Positions 9,105 through 17,765 of a stretch of DNA of 64,000 nt are shown here, piece after piece (position 1 is the stretch's first letter; every line of letters starts with the position of its first letter). Origin of the DNA: Microglena sp. YARC (Eukaryota; Chlorophyta; Chlorophyceae; Chlamydomonadales; Chlamydomonadaceae). A program made the translations under genes and the position numbers. The stretch is taken from NCBI GenBank assembly GCA_022414725.1, contig CM039462.1, positions 33,285,828 through 33,349,827 of the forward strand, written 5' to 3'. The notes below the pieces were generated by a model, which had not been told where the DNA came from, searched no databases, and was given only the letters and a program-made list of their open reading frames with translations.

Positions 9105-9375
9105 TCATAGGTTCGAGGATATACGGGTAGCTTAAATTCAACGGTAATGAGGAGTGATCGTGATCGCTGAGTGATCGTTCATGTTTGATTACTTATTCCA
9201 ATCATGATGCATGATGTTTTTATACTCAATAATGCAACTTGCAAGCAGTAGTAGTAGCAGGCGGGTGTATGTCCTCAATTGTTGAGTTTAGTGATACACC
9301 TGTCCCCCTTGCAACTCTGTCTGAACAGTGCAGCCAACCCGATACCGAATATGATTGATGACCCCGTCTTGGTAA
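9105..9375. other. intergenic stretch
   Basis: No gene seen. It carries short direct repeats (tgatcg at 9154-9178; agtagtagtagcagg at 9248-9262). Confidence 0.35.
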
Positions 9376-10041
9376 TCATGACATTTCGTACGATACGAGG
9401 CGAGGCGATGAGGGACGAGAATCTGCCACCGCATCCGTGCACTGAATATTAATGAATGGCCCCGACAATGAATTCGACAGAGAGAGATTCGAGTTTGTAT
9501 GGCTGTAATAATCTGTATGGATTTTGCGTTGTTTACACTCGTTTTTCGAGGAGCACATGGAACACTTGTCGTAGATTCGTTCGCCATCCTGTTCGGTTGA
9601 ACCTGGGTAGGACGACTCCTGCATGTTGGGGAGGGGGATTCCGTATTGTTTGCAAAGATCCTCATTGAGACGCCTGTCATTATCGTTCAGGGAATTCCAT
9701 TGCTCGATAGTCATGCTTGACAGATCGTACCTCAGTTGCTTCTCAAGCGCTTCTGCGCGCTCAGTCTCAAGCTCAAGCTCAATCTCCATACTATTCACTC
9801 GAGCAGCATCTGCCTTCTTTCGAACGCGCTCAGTCTCAAGCTCAATCTTCAGTCGAGCATTCTCAAGCTCAATCTCCATACTATTCACTCGAGCATTCTC
9901 AAGCTCAATCTCCATACTATTCACTCGAGCAGCATCTGCCTTCTTTCGAACGCGCTCAGTCTCAAGCTCAATCTTCAGTCGAGCCATGTAAATAATAGCG
10001 AAAGTAGAGATGCAGATAAGTAGTTGAGAATTGTCAATCAT
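9376..10041 (-). CDS. membrane-anchored coiled-coil protein with internal repeats
   Basis: A 221-residue protein. Residues 5-19 are a membrane segment, followed by a long coiled coil (20-105) built of repeated blocks ENARVNSMEIELE and KIELETERVRKKADAARVN, which are duplicated at DNA level. Then comes a DLSSMTIEQWNSL segment (about 105-117) and a tail with CSMCSSKNEC that may bind metal. The architecture is shared with genes at 21200-21603 and 50491-50910: N-terminal anchor, expandable coiled coil, short helical domain. Function unknown. The AT-rich ATAAACA before the ATG fits a promoter. Confidence 0.7.
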   Translation of the reverse strand: MIDNSQLLICISTFAIIYMARLKIELETERVRKKADAARVNSMEIELENARVNSMEIELENARLKIELETERVRKKADAARVNSMEIELELETERAEALEKQLRYDLSSMTIEQWNSLNDNDRRLNEDLCKQYGIPLPNMQESSYPGSTEQDGERIYDKCSMCSSKNECKQRKIHTDYYSHTNSNLSLSNSLSGPFINIQCTDAVADSRPSSPRLVSYEMS

Positions 10042-10103
10042 TGTTTATAAATTCTGATGATTGTTTCTTAAGTCGTGTGTTACGCAATCTCAATCTCTGG
10101 GCC

Positions 10104-10259
10104 ATGTACTGTAGTGTACCACCACTCCGGCAAAAGATTCAAACCCACCTATTGAATGCGTTTCCGCGATCTCCGGTCTACATGATCGCAGGGGCAGTTG
10201 TGGTGGCTGGAGCGGTGGTAGCTGCAGCGACGCAGCTCGCCAGCACGCCTTGGGTGTAA
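10104..10259 (+). CDS. 51-aa single-pass membrane peptide
   Basis: From ATG 10104 the peptide has a basic N-terminal part and one strongly hydrophobic helix (about residues 26-45: YMIAGAVVVAGAVVAAATQL). It could be a small virion or host-membrane protein, or a chance frame. It diverges from the upstream coiled-coil gene, so both could share one promoter region. Confidence 0.4.
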   Translation: MYCSVPPLRQKIQTHLLNAFPRSPVYMIAGAVVVAGAVVAAATQLASTPWV

Positions 10260-10826
10260 CCAGAGTCGATGATTTGTGTACTAGCGTTCATGATTTTAGG
10301 AGGTTGATTGTGTGTGAAATGATTCTGAAGACGAAGAAGGAGTACCTGAAGAAGTTAAGTAATTGTTAAGTTGTTTACAGTATCGAGGTATTGACACAGG
10401 TGCCACCGCCAGGTGCGAGAGGTCTCCATGTGATGTGACTCGACACGACACGACACGACAAGTGTCTTTTCGATGACGCCGCCGTGGCGTGCGAGGGACG
10501 AGGCCGTCACATCCAATCTACCAAGGAGGCAGCTTGACACATTTTCATCATCATACCACCATTTTCTAATGAGTCAGGTTACAATTAGCATGGTGATTCC
10601 ACTTGTAGAGGGATTCTTCTTCTGACTTGCGATAAAGTCAAACAGAATATTAAAATGAAACCGCCTGGGCTCCCCCTTCAGAAAACAATCGAGAAGGAGG
10701 CTGCTATAAGCCGCCATGTGAGAATGACGTTGTGATTTCAGGGTGATTGTATGCGCAAACAAGGTATTGGGGTCAAGAGCGGTGACACATGGGTACTGGT
10801 TCAAGTTCAATTGTTTTATGTAAACA
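10260..10826. other. stretch with repeats and no convincing gene
   Basis: Contains a diverged unit of the GACTCGAC minisatellite (10380-10470; its head ACAGTATCGAGGTATTGACA recurs at 62165) and a transposon-end-like ATTAAAATGAAACCGC at 10649-10664. A 93-codon minus-strand frame (10574-10855) overlaps the latter and looks accidental. Confidence 0.4.
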
Positions 10827-12440
10827 TCATAATAATAGCACGGATAACGATGCACAGTGATCCTCTCCCGCGAACTCAGGATTCATCAGAACCTCGCAGA
10901 CATCGAGATGGGCATGAATAAAGGCTATCCTCAGTGACTGGCTATCGTTGTCATCTGCCTTGGCACGGTGCTCCTCGCCCGCGAACAAAGGATTCATCAG
11001 AACCTTGCAGACATCCACATGTCCTTCACTAGCGGCTAATCTCAATGCACGACTGTCTTGGTCATCTGCTTTGGCACGGTGCTCCTCGCCCGCGAACTCA
11101 GGATTCATTAGAACCTTGCAGACATCGAGATGGCCTCCATTAGCGGCGGCACTTAGTGCCTTGCTGTAGTATGAATCAGCTTTGGCACGGTGCTCGCCCG
11201 CGAACTCAGGATTCATCAGAACCTTGCAGACATCCACATGTCCATCCCTAGCACCTTCCCTCAGTGCATAGCTTTCGTTGTCATCTGCCTTGGCACGGTG
11301 CTCCTCGCCCGCGAACTCAGGATTCATCAGAATCTTGCAGACATCCACATGTCCTTCCATAGCGGCGGCACACAGTGCCTTGCTGTAGTCAGCTTTGGCA
11401 CGGTGCTCCTCGCCCGCGAACTCAGGATTCATCAGAACCTTGCAGACATCCACATGTCCTTCCCGAGCGGCGTCATTTAGTGCATAGCTAAAGTCTGCAT
11501 CAGCTTTGGCACGGTGCTCCTCGCCCGCGAATTCCGGATTCATCAGAACCTTGCAGACATCCACATGGCCTCCAATAGCGGCATCACTCAGTGCACGACT
11601 GTTGTTGTCATCTGCCTTGGCACGGTGCTCCTCTCCCGCTAACTCAGGATTCATCAGAACCATGCATACATCTAGATAGCCTCCTTCAGCGGCGTACCTC
11701 AGTGCACTGCCGAAGATTGCATCTGGTTTGGAACGGTGCTCCTCACCTGCGAACAATGGATTCATCAGAACCTTGCAGACATCGAGATAGCCTCCACTAG
11801 CGGCTAAGCTCAGTGCCTGGCTTTCACTGGCATCTGCCTTGGCACGGTGCTCCTCTCCCGCGAACTCAGGATTCATCAGAACCTTGCAGACATCGAGATG
11901 GCCTCCATTAGCGGCTAACCTCAGTGCCTGGCTTTCACTGTAATCTGCCTTGGCACGGTGCTCCTCTCCCGCGAACAAAGGATTCATCAGAACCTTGCAG
12001 ACATCCAGATAGCCTCCCTGAGCGGCATACCTCAGTGCCTGGCCATTATTGGCATCTGCCTTGGCGCAGTGCTCCTCGCCTGCAAAATCCGGATCCATAA
12101 GAAGCTTGCACAGATCCACATGGCCTCCATAAGCGGCGTACTCCAATGCCCGGATATCGTTGTGATCTTTTAGCAATATGCGGACGACGTCGGCTCGCCC
12201 GGCCTTACACGCTATCCTTATGGGGTTCTTATTGAGATGATCACATCTGTCCACTAGCGCCTGTGCTTCACATGCAGCGTCATCCGCGAAAGCAGTATGC
12301 ATGGCTCGACTGATGAATCCTGCGTGCATCCAGCACCCGTCCTTCTTCCAACTGCCTGCTCGGCGCATGAACAAAACCACGAGTTCCATCTGAAGTGCTT
12401 CCATACCGGTCCGATTGTTCCTCAAAATATCCTCCTTCAA
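10827..12440 (-). CDS. ankyrin-repeat protein, 12 repeats
   Basis: A 537-residue protein. The first 60 residues are basic and helical and do not show a clear F-box. From about residue 75 there are twelve ankyrin-type repeats of about 37 residues with consensus GHVDVCKVLMNPEFAGEEH then RAKAD...ALxxAA. The DNA repeats are very similar to each other, pointing to recent expansion and likely gain and loss of units. Ankyrin proteins of giant viruses are thought to bind host proteins, often linking them to ubiquitin ligases. The 45760-46939 gene has the same repeat style with a DVCKLLMDPAVAG core. Confidence 0.85.
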   Translation of the reverse strand: MKEDILRNNRTGMEALQMELVVLFMRRAGSWKKDGCWMHAGFISRAMHTAFADDAACEAQALVDRCDHLNKNPIRIACKAGRADVVRILLKDHNDIRALEYAAYGGHVDLCKLLMDPDFAGEEHCAKADANNGQALRYAAQGGYLDVCKVLMNPLFAGEEHRAKADYSESQALRLAANGGHLDVCKVLMNPEFAGEEHRAKADASESQALSLAASGGYLDVCKVLMNPLFAGEEHRSKPDAIFGSALRYAAEGGYLDVCMVLMNPELAGEEHRAKADDNNSRALSDAAIGGHVDVCKVLMNPEFAGEEHRAKADADFSYALNDAAREGHVDVCKVLMNPEFAGEEHRAKADYSKALCAAAMEGHVDVCKILMNPEFAGEEHRAKADDNESYALREGARDGHVDVCKVLMNPEFAGEHRAKADSYYSKALSAAANGGHLDVCKVLMNPEFAGEEHRAKADDQDSRALRLAASEGHVDVCKVLMNPLFAGEEHRAKADDNDSQSLRIAFIHAHLDVCEVLMNPEFAGEDHCASLSVLLL

Positions 12441-12537
12441 GCTTCGACGTGACCTGAGGATGAAAGAGAGATCTTCGGTACACTGCCACAGAACATCTAT
12501 ACATTTTCTGAGCGCTAAACCGACAAATTCCTCATAC

Positions 12538-12684
12538 AGCTAGGGACATTTGGTATTGGGACCATAAAAGTGCTTGACATGACAGTAACATTACAAAATG
12601 CCAAGGTATCATCCATTAATTGATTCAGTATGACCATACACAAGTGCTTGACATGACAGTAACATTACAATCAAGAACAACATA
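12538..12684. repeat. solo element tip and direct repeat
   Basis: Starts with CAGCTAGGGACATTTG, the tip of the 536-542-bp family. Bases 12599-12682 recur at 13332-13412 (about 80 bases, small differences), so the element at 12685 lies between two related flanks. Confidence 0.6.
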
Positions 12685-13226
12685 CAGTCGGAGACGCAAT
12701 TTGTGGGACACCCTACCGGTGATCCTTGAACCCAATGGGTAGATCAGCTAAAGGCGAGCACATATTTTTGCCCTTCATCTCTGTATTTCAGCATTTGAGC
12801 TGGCCCAAAGGATAACAAGGCAAGCTGCTGACAAACCCAGGTGGGTCGGTCGGTTTAGCTCTCACACTCGCCTCTCTGGAAACTGGGGTTTTAGGGGGAG
12901 GCGAGGGAACACAGAATACATCCGGTCGCTCAACGTTGTCAGAAGCAGAAGAAGGTTCTTGGCAGCGTTCACGTCTAGGTTCCAGGTTGCACTATAGCCA
13001 CATTGGATGCGCTTTCGACACTGCAGTACTTTGTGGACCTTGACGTTATTCACCACAATCTTCTGCTTCTCAACAGTTTTAGACCCTTCTCCTTTGTCTG
13101 ACACTACTTCTTTTTCTCATGGTTATTAATATTGCACCCACGTTTCTTTATACCCATAATAAATGTACGTCAACTTTTCAGAATCCCCAAAATAAAAGGT
13201 GTCCCACAATCAAATGTCCCTAGCTG
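12685..13226. mobile_element. 542-bp element with TnpB/Fanzor tail remnant
   Basis: Flanked by TA (12683-12684 and 13227-13228); reverse orientation of the copy at 5015-5550. On the minus strand, 12862-13104 encodes an 80-residue frame with a cysteine pair of a zinc ribbon (QCRKRIQCGYSATW) directly followed by LDVNAAKNLLLLL, the RuvC-III signature of TnpB/Fanzor proteins. The parent element therefore carried such a nuclease. No transposase is left. Confidence 0.8.
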
Positions 13227-13228
13227 TA

Positions 13229-13983
13229 TGATTTTGACAAGGCACAACACTGTTTGAAGACACATCTCACTGCACCAGTCATCCTACAAGTAGGGGTGAC
13301 AATTGCCAATGAATTCGTCAATTCAACAAGTTTGTGCCAAGGCATCATCCATTAATTGATTCAGTATGGCCATACACAAGTGCTTGACATTACAATCAAG
13401 AAACAACCTATGAATTGGACAAGGAAACCCTAAACAAACTCACTAGGGGTTGTGTGAAGAAATCTGCTGCTGGGTAGCATTCAGGATTCCTTTGCTGTTA
13501 ACCTCAATGAAGTCTGCTCCCATGAGAATCGAGATGGTCAGTATGCACATCAACACTGCAATGGGGAATGCAGTGTGTGTCAGGTATATGCCAGTGTAAG
13601 GACAACAACAAGTTAAAATTTAATGTTACATGACATGTTACATTGTGCAAAATACATGACATGTTACATTTAATATTAAATGGTGCAAAATAGAATAGTT
13701 ACATTGAATGTACAGAGGACAGCAAATTCAATATGATTCGAATGGTGTTGTTCCGCCATGGATAATAGCAAGTTGGTGAACCGTGACCATTACAGAGGTA
13801 CGTAGCGCATAATTACAAGCTGGCAGGAACGCAGTGTCGAGCGTAGTGGGATAAACTCACCAAGATTGGATGTCATCAACTACAAAGTTGCTCCGAACAA
13901 TGAAGTACCACGCAGCCTTTATAGGTTTTCAGCTTTCCTCCCACCTCGAGACTTATTAGAATCTCTGAGTATTCTGGGTTGAC
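13229..13983. other. long non-coding stretch
   Basis: Holds the second copy of the 80-base repeat (13332-13412) and a short repeat CATGACATGTTACA near 13625-13665. The only coding hint is a 35-residue minus-strand peptide (13443-13550) described separately. Confidence 0.4.
13443..13550 (-). CDS. possible 35-aa membrane peptide
   Basis: Starts MCILTISILMGADFIEV and ends SSHNP. The hydrophobic start resembles one membrane helix. The open frame extends upstream without an ATG, so this may be the tail of a broken gene. Weak evidence. Confidence 0.25.
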   Translation of the reverse strand: MCILTISILMGADFIEVNSKGILNATQQQISSHNP

Positions 13984-14229
13984 TTGGACATGTTTCCTGT
14001 GTTACGAAAATCACGAGTAATTCAGTTGGTACACAGAAAGTCGGTTGATTTTTGTGATATGGAAAACATGTCCGATTTTACTACAGAGAAATTGCATGCC
14101 GAGCTTTTTAAAGCAGAATGTAGTAAAACCTCCTCACCTACACCTCCACCATCCATCTCTTCTACCTCCTCACCTACACCTCTACCATCCATCTCTTCTA
14201 CCTCCTCACAAGCGGTAGATGGATGGTAG
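13984..14229 (+). CDS. possible short Ser/Pro-rich protein
   Basis: The first 48 residues look ordinary (helical, charged). The rest is a low-complexity tail of TSSPTPPPSIS-type repeats encoded by a CCTACACCT/ATCC-rich tract. The tract is part of an imperfect palindrome (14130-14290), so the tail may be non-functional. Confidence 0.3.
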   Translation: MDMFPVLRKSRVIQLVHRKSVDFCDMENMSDFTTEKLHAELFKAECSKTSSPTPPPSISSTSSPTPLPSISSTSSQAVDGW

Positions 14230-14290
14230 ATGAATGGTAGAGGATGGATGGTAGATGGATAGATAGTAGAGGTGTAGGTGAGGAGGTAGA
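14130..14290. repeat. low-complexity imperfect palindrome
   Basis: CCTCACCTACACCTC units in the left part are answered by GAGGTGTAGGTGAGGAGG in the right part, with GGATGG/CCATCC runs between. It could form a long hairpin. Confidence 0.55.
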
Positions 14291-14408
14291 GGGTATGGGT
14301 ACAGTATGGGTAGAACCACCCAAACATACCATGTACAATAAATACAAAAGTGCATAAATCAGTCAGTCAGTGCAGTGCAGTGCAGTGCAGTGCATCAGCA
14401 GCATTTGA

Positions 14409-15135
14409 CTATCCTGTAAGCTATATCCGACCAGCTCAAATCGATATAGCATCCTGTAAGCTATCGAACACTCGCGACAGTTCAGGAAGGCAGTGCAGCA
14501 GCAGCATCTAACAACTATCCTGTAAGCTAGATCCGACCAGCTCAAATCGATATAGCATCCTGTAAGCTATCGAACACTCGCGACAGTTCAGGAAGGCAGT
14601 GCAGCAGCAGCATCTAACAACTATCCTGTAAGCTAGATCCGACCAGCTCAAATCGATATAGCATCCTGTAAGCTATCGAACACTCGCGACAGTTCATGAA
14701 GGCAGTGCAGCAGCAGCATCTAACAACTATCCTGTAAGCTATATCCGACCAGCTCAACTCGACATAGCATCCTGTAAGCTATCGAACACTCGCGACAGTG
14801 CAGGAAGGCAGTGCAGCAGCAGCATCTAACAACTATCCTGTAAGCTAGATCCGACCAGCTCAACTCGATATAGCATCATGTAAGCTATCGAAAACTCGCG
14901 ACAGTGCAGCAGCATCTAACAACTATCCTGTAAGCTAGATCCGACCAGCTCAACTCGATATAGCATCCTGTAAGCTATCGAACACTCGCGACAGTGCAGC
15001 AGCATCTAACAACTATCCTGTAAGCTAGATCCGACCAGCTCAACTCGATGTAGCATCCTGTAAGCTATCGAACACTCGCGACAGTGCAGGAAGGCAGTGC
15101 AGCAGCAGCATCTAACAACTATCCTGTAAGCTAGA
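14409..15135. repeat. 106/90-bp tandem array, about 7 units
   Basis: The phrase CTATCCTGTAAGCTA begins at 14409, 14515, 14621, 14727, 14833, 14923, 15013 and about 15119. Spacing is 106 bases, except two 90-base units that lack one CAGGAAGGCAGTGCAG segment. Each unit holds two ATCCTGTAAGCTA phrases. There are no unique spacers, so it is a satellite-type array and not CRISPR. Confidence 0.9.
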
Positions 15136-15408
15136 TCCGACCAACTTCACCTGGTTGGTTGAACAAACGCGATTGATAGAGCGAGCAAAAGCACTTCCTG
15201 AGCAATTAGCGAACAGGCGATGCAACTCGTCGCGAAATCCTGGAAGCTTCCGAATTTCCAAGAATTGAGTGGTAACCAGCGAAAGATGTGGTGCTTCCTC
15301 GCTGCACCGAGCATATAAACCGACTAAACCCTTATCATGTTTCAGCTGAAGATCGCTACGTTCCACACATTTTGCGGTATGTCTATCCTGTGACAGGTCA
15401 CCTTTCAC
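15112..15408 (-). CDS. hypothetical protein cut by the tandem array
   Basis: A 98-residue frame with ordinary composition (FLEIRKLPGFRDELHRLF near residue 50). Its last residues are encoded by the final array unit, so the array has probably overrun the 3' end of a longer gene. Family unknown. Confidence 0.4.
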   Translation of the reverse strand: MKGDLSQDRHTAKCVERSDLQLKHDKGLVGLYARCSEEAPHLSLVTTQFLEIRKLPGFRDELHRLFANCSGSAFARSINRVCSTNQVKLVGSSLQDSC

Positions 15409-15409
15409 C

Positions 15410-15799
15410 GATGCGAGCGTTTGCGGTCAGCCAGCTGTAACCAGGTCAGATCCGACACGTGTTTCTGCGAGTCCGCAGCTGAATTCCCCTGTCCCACATC
15501 GTGTGTCCCTATATACATGTGTCAAGCAGAGGTCTGCTTGAGACGACACGACACGTGTCCCCCACGATGCGCCCATGAAAATACGAGTGTAAACCGACAT
15601 GTCATCAGATCTGCCATGTGTTTTTCGCGCGCCTCGAATCTTCACACGAGTCCGCAGCTGAATTCCAGTGCCCCACTCCTCAAGACCACTTATTGTCTCA
15701 AGCAGGCTTCTGCTTGACAACAATATGGGAATTATGAAGGGAGGCCGCATTCCCATGGAGTGGGGCAGTGGAATATTAGAGTAACCCAGACAAAACATA
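15410..15799. repeat. dispersed GCAGCTGAATTCC repeat
   Basis: Two copies of a phrase with GTCCGCAGCTGAATTCC, CCCCAC and a TCTGCTTGA tail (about 15465-15545 and 15650-15720). Relatives lie at 22720-22800, 28890-28940, 47620-47900 and 62010-62100. No gene seen. Confidence 0.55.
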
Positions 15800-16638
15800 T
15801 AACTGGCGGAACTTAAGGTAGGAAAGAGTTCGTTGTGAAGAAAGGATCTGTGAAGAAGACGGACTTCGTTGCATTTATTGACATCGGAAAACGAAAGGTC
15901 AAAGACTCTTTATGGCGGGTATCAAGCGGTGCATGATGAAAGAACTTCCTGATATGAAGGTTTGCGTGGCCTACGGATCTGCCATCACGAAACTGAAGCC
16001 TACTGGACCGGGAGAAGTTGCAGTTCCCACTGGGGCCATGTTCGCATCGTGTAAAATAATTTTCAAAGAGGACGTTTCTGTGACAGATGAGTTCAAAACG
16101 ACTCTTATGTCGTGGGAGACGGGTAAAGAAAAAGAACGTGTTTACAAGATCCCAAGTGTTTGTTCAGCAGACGTGAAGCTTAGGTTGGGTGGTGAACGTT
16201 TTGGTCACACGAAATCGAAAACGATGCCAAAGGTCGCTGATTGCGACCACTTAGGGGTAAGGTTGTACAATAAACGTAAAGGCGCACAAGAGAAGCACAG
16301 GAGGGGTGGCTTCGCCACTTCCCTTGTCGATTCTCAAAAATCGATCGAGCGGTACCCAGAGGTACGAGGACTGCGATTCTCTCCAGAAACATGCATTTAC
16401 TCGGACCGGGATCGCTCTTCTGCTCTCACAATCGCAAGGCTGCACTGCATGGAATTGATGGGTCTAGGACGACCTCTTCCATTTGCCCACAGCAGCTCTG
16501 TTGTTGTTGATGAATAAAAACTCGTATTGTTGTAGACACCACTCGGTCCCCCTCCGGTGGTCGCGACAACATTAGGTTACACCGCAAGGTGTACCGTACA
16601 CTCAAGAAAGCGGTTTCATTTTAGTATTCCCTTGACTG
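15800..16638 (+). pseudogene. transposase-Fanzor deletion derivative
   Basis: Bases 15826-15885 match the middle of the DDE transposase and are fused to the last 210 codons of Fanzor (open frame 15912-16517). This part keeps the Glu-containing GPGEVAVPTG stretch and the RuvC-III-like SDRDRSSALTIARL, but lacks RuvC-I. The right end has the hairpin (16578-16593) and the terminal repeat ending ...CTTGACTG, then TA (16639-16640). It is non-functional. Confidence 0.8.
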
Positions 16639-16679
16639 TATATTAGATGGTATGTTATCCAGAATGGATACAAGAACAT

Positions 16680-17183
16680 CTATGTTGGAGCTGGTGATTT
16701 GTCTGCCACCAAGTGACCCAGATTCGCCACTACTGTATCATTCTTCGTACGAACTGTAACCGTCTCGTACCATCGACTTCTAGCAAGGTGGTACCGTTCC
16801 TCGTCATTGTACAGTTCATATTGTAGTTGCATCCACAACACGTCTGTGGTTTGATGCATACAAATCTGTAGTGCACAAGTGTGGTATCCAATCGCCATCA
16901 TATTGATTGCTATAGGAATTGTTATCGGTCGGATTTTTCCTACAACTGGCAAGCTAGCTTTCCATGTCCATGCATCAACATCTCCTATATTGATCCGCAC
17001 CCACTTTATATGTTGGATCCCCATGCCAGCCAATGTGATGTTGCGCACCACATCACCCTCTCTAGGCAGTTCGTATTGTAGATATGACTCCCCATTGCTT
17101 TCCCTTCGGAGAAATTTGTCGCAGCTCAAGCACACCTGGTAGGACACCAATAGGTGTGGACGCTTACCCGCTAATAGCATCAT
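16680..17183 (-). CDS. hypothetical beta-rich protein, 167 aa
   Basis: Residues 38-120 alternate hydrophobic and polar residues in strand-like runs, with ELPREGDVVRNITL (about 39-52) and WMQLQYELYNDEERYH (about 116-131). The REGD-VRN phrase is faintly like a strand motif of NCLDV jelly-roll capsid proteins, but this is too little to claim. The first 25 residues have two Cys. Overlaps the next gene's leader on the other strand. Confidence 0.5.
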   Translation of the reverse strand: MMLLAGKRPHLLVSYQVCLSCDKFLRRESNGESYLQYELPREGDVVRNITLAGMGIQHIKWVRINIGDVDAWTWKASLPVVGKIRPITIPIAINMMAIGYHTCALQICMHQTTDVLWMQLQYELYNDEERYHLARSRWYETVTVRTKNDTVVANLGHLVADKSPAPT

Positions 17184-17190
17184 TAATGAT

Positions 17191-17557
17191 GTTTATACTG
17201 ACCAATTCATACACAATGTTTATACTGACGAACAACATTTGGAACATTATCGCTTGGTCAGATACTCGTTTTTCGAGGCGTACACGGAACAACTTTTTCC
17301 AGAAAGTACCGACAAAAGAACGATACGGAGTCTGCAGGATGGAGAGCCGTGATCTAAAAAAGAACCACGATATTCTCGTTAACATCCTGCAATTTGTTGA
17401 TTCAATATCGTATTGGTGTTCCACTGCCCCGTGGGTTTCTACACCATTTGGTTACGAAAAAATGTATGAAGAATGCCTGAGAATATATTTGAGTTCGCAC
17501 TCAATTGCCCCCAATCCCATGGATTATCGGGGTTTATTTGAACAATGTCAAAGGTGA
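17191..17557 (+). CDS. possible hypothetical protein
   Basis: An open frame of about 120 residues (longer if an upstream start is used). The C-terminal part from MESRDLKKNHDILVNIL has ordinary composition. A minus-strand frame over the same bases also looks plausible, so the coding strand is uncertain. Confidence 0.3.
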
Positions 17558-17765
17558 TGTTTGGGGGAATCCCAAATTCTGAAGCGACTGATGTTCGTAA
17601 ACACATAAGTTTTTAACACAATTCAGAAACCATTCTTACACTCGACGGAATACTAAAATGAAACCGCCTCCTGGAGTGTACGGTACACCTTATGGTGTAA
17701 CCTTATGGTGTAGCGACCCACGGGGCAGTGGAACACCATCATGTTTTTTTGTAGCCCATCAACCA

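Noticed and set aside
9717..9995. Ser/Gln-rich plus-strand frame
   Set aside because: Shadow of the repeated coiled-coil gene on the other strand.
10574..10855. 93-codon minus-strand frame
   Set aside because: Covers a transposon-end-like sequence and the ankyrin 3' end; no domain-like pattern.
14409..15135. CRISPR-like array
   Set aside because: Units are repeated end to end without variable spacers.
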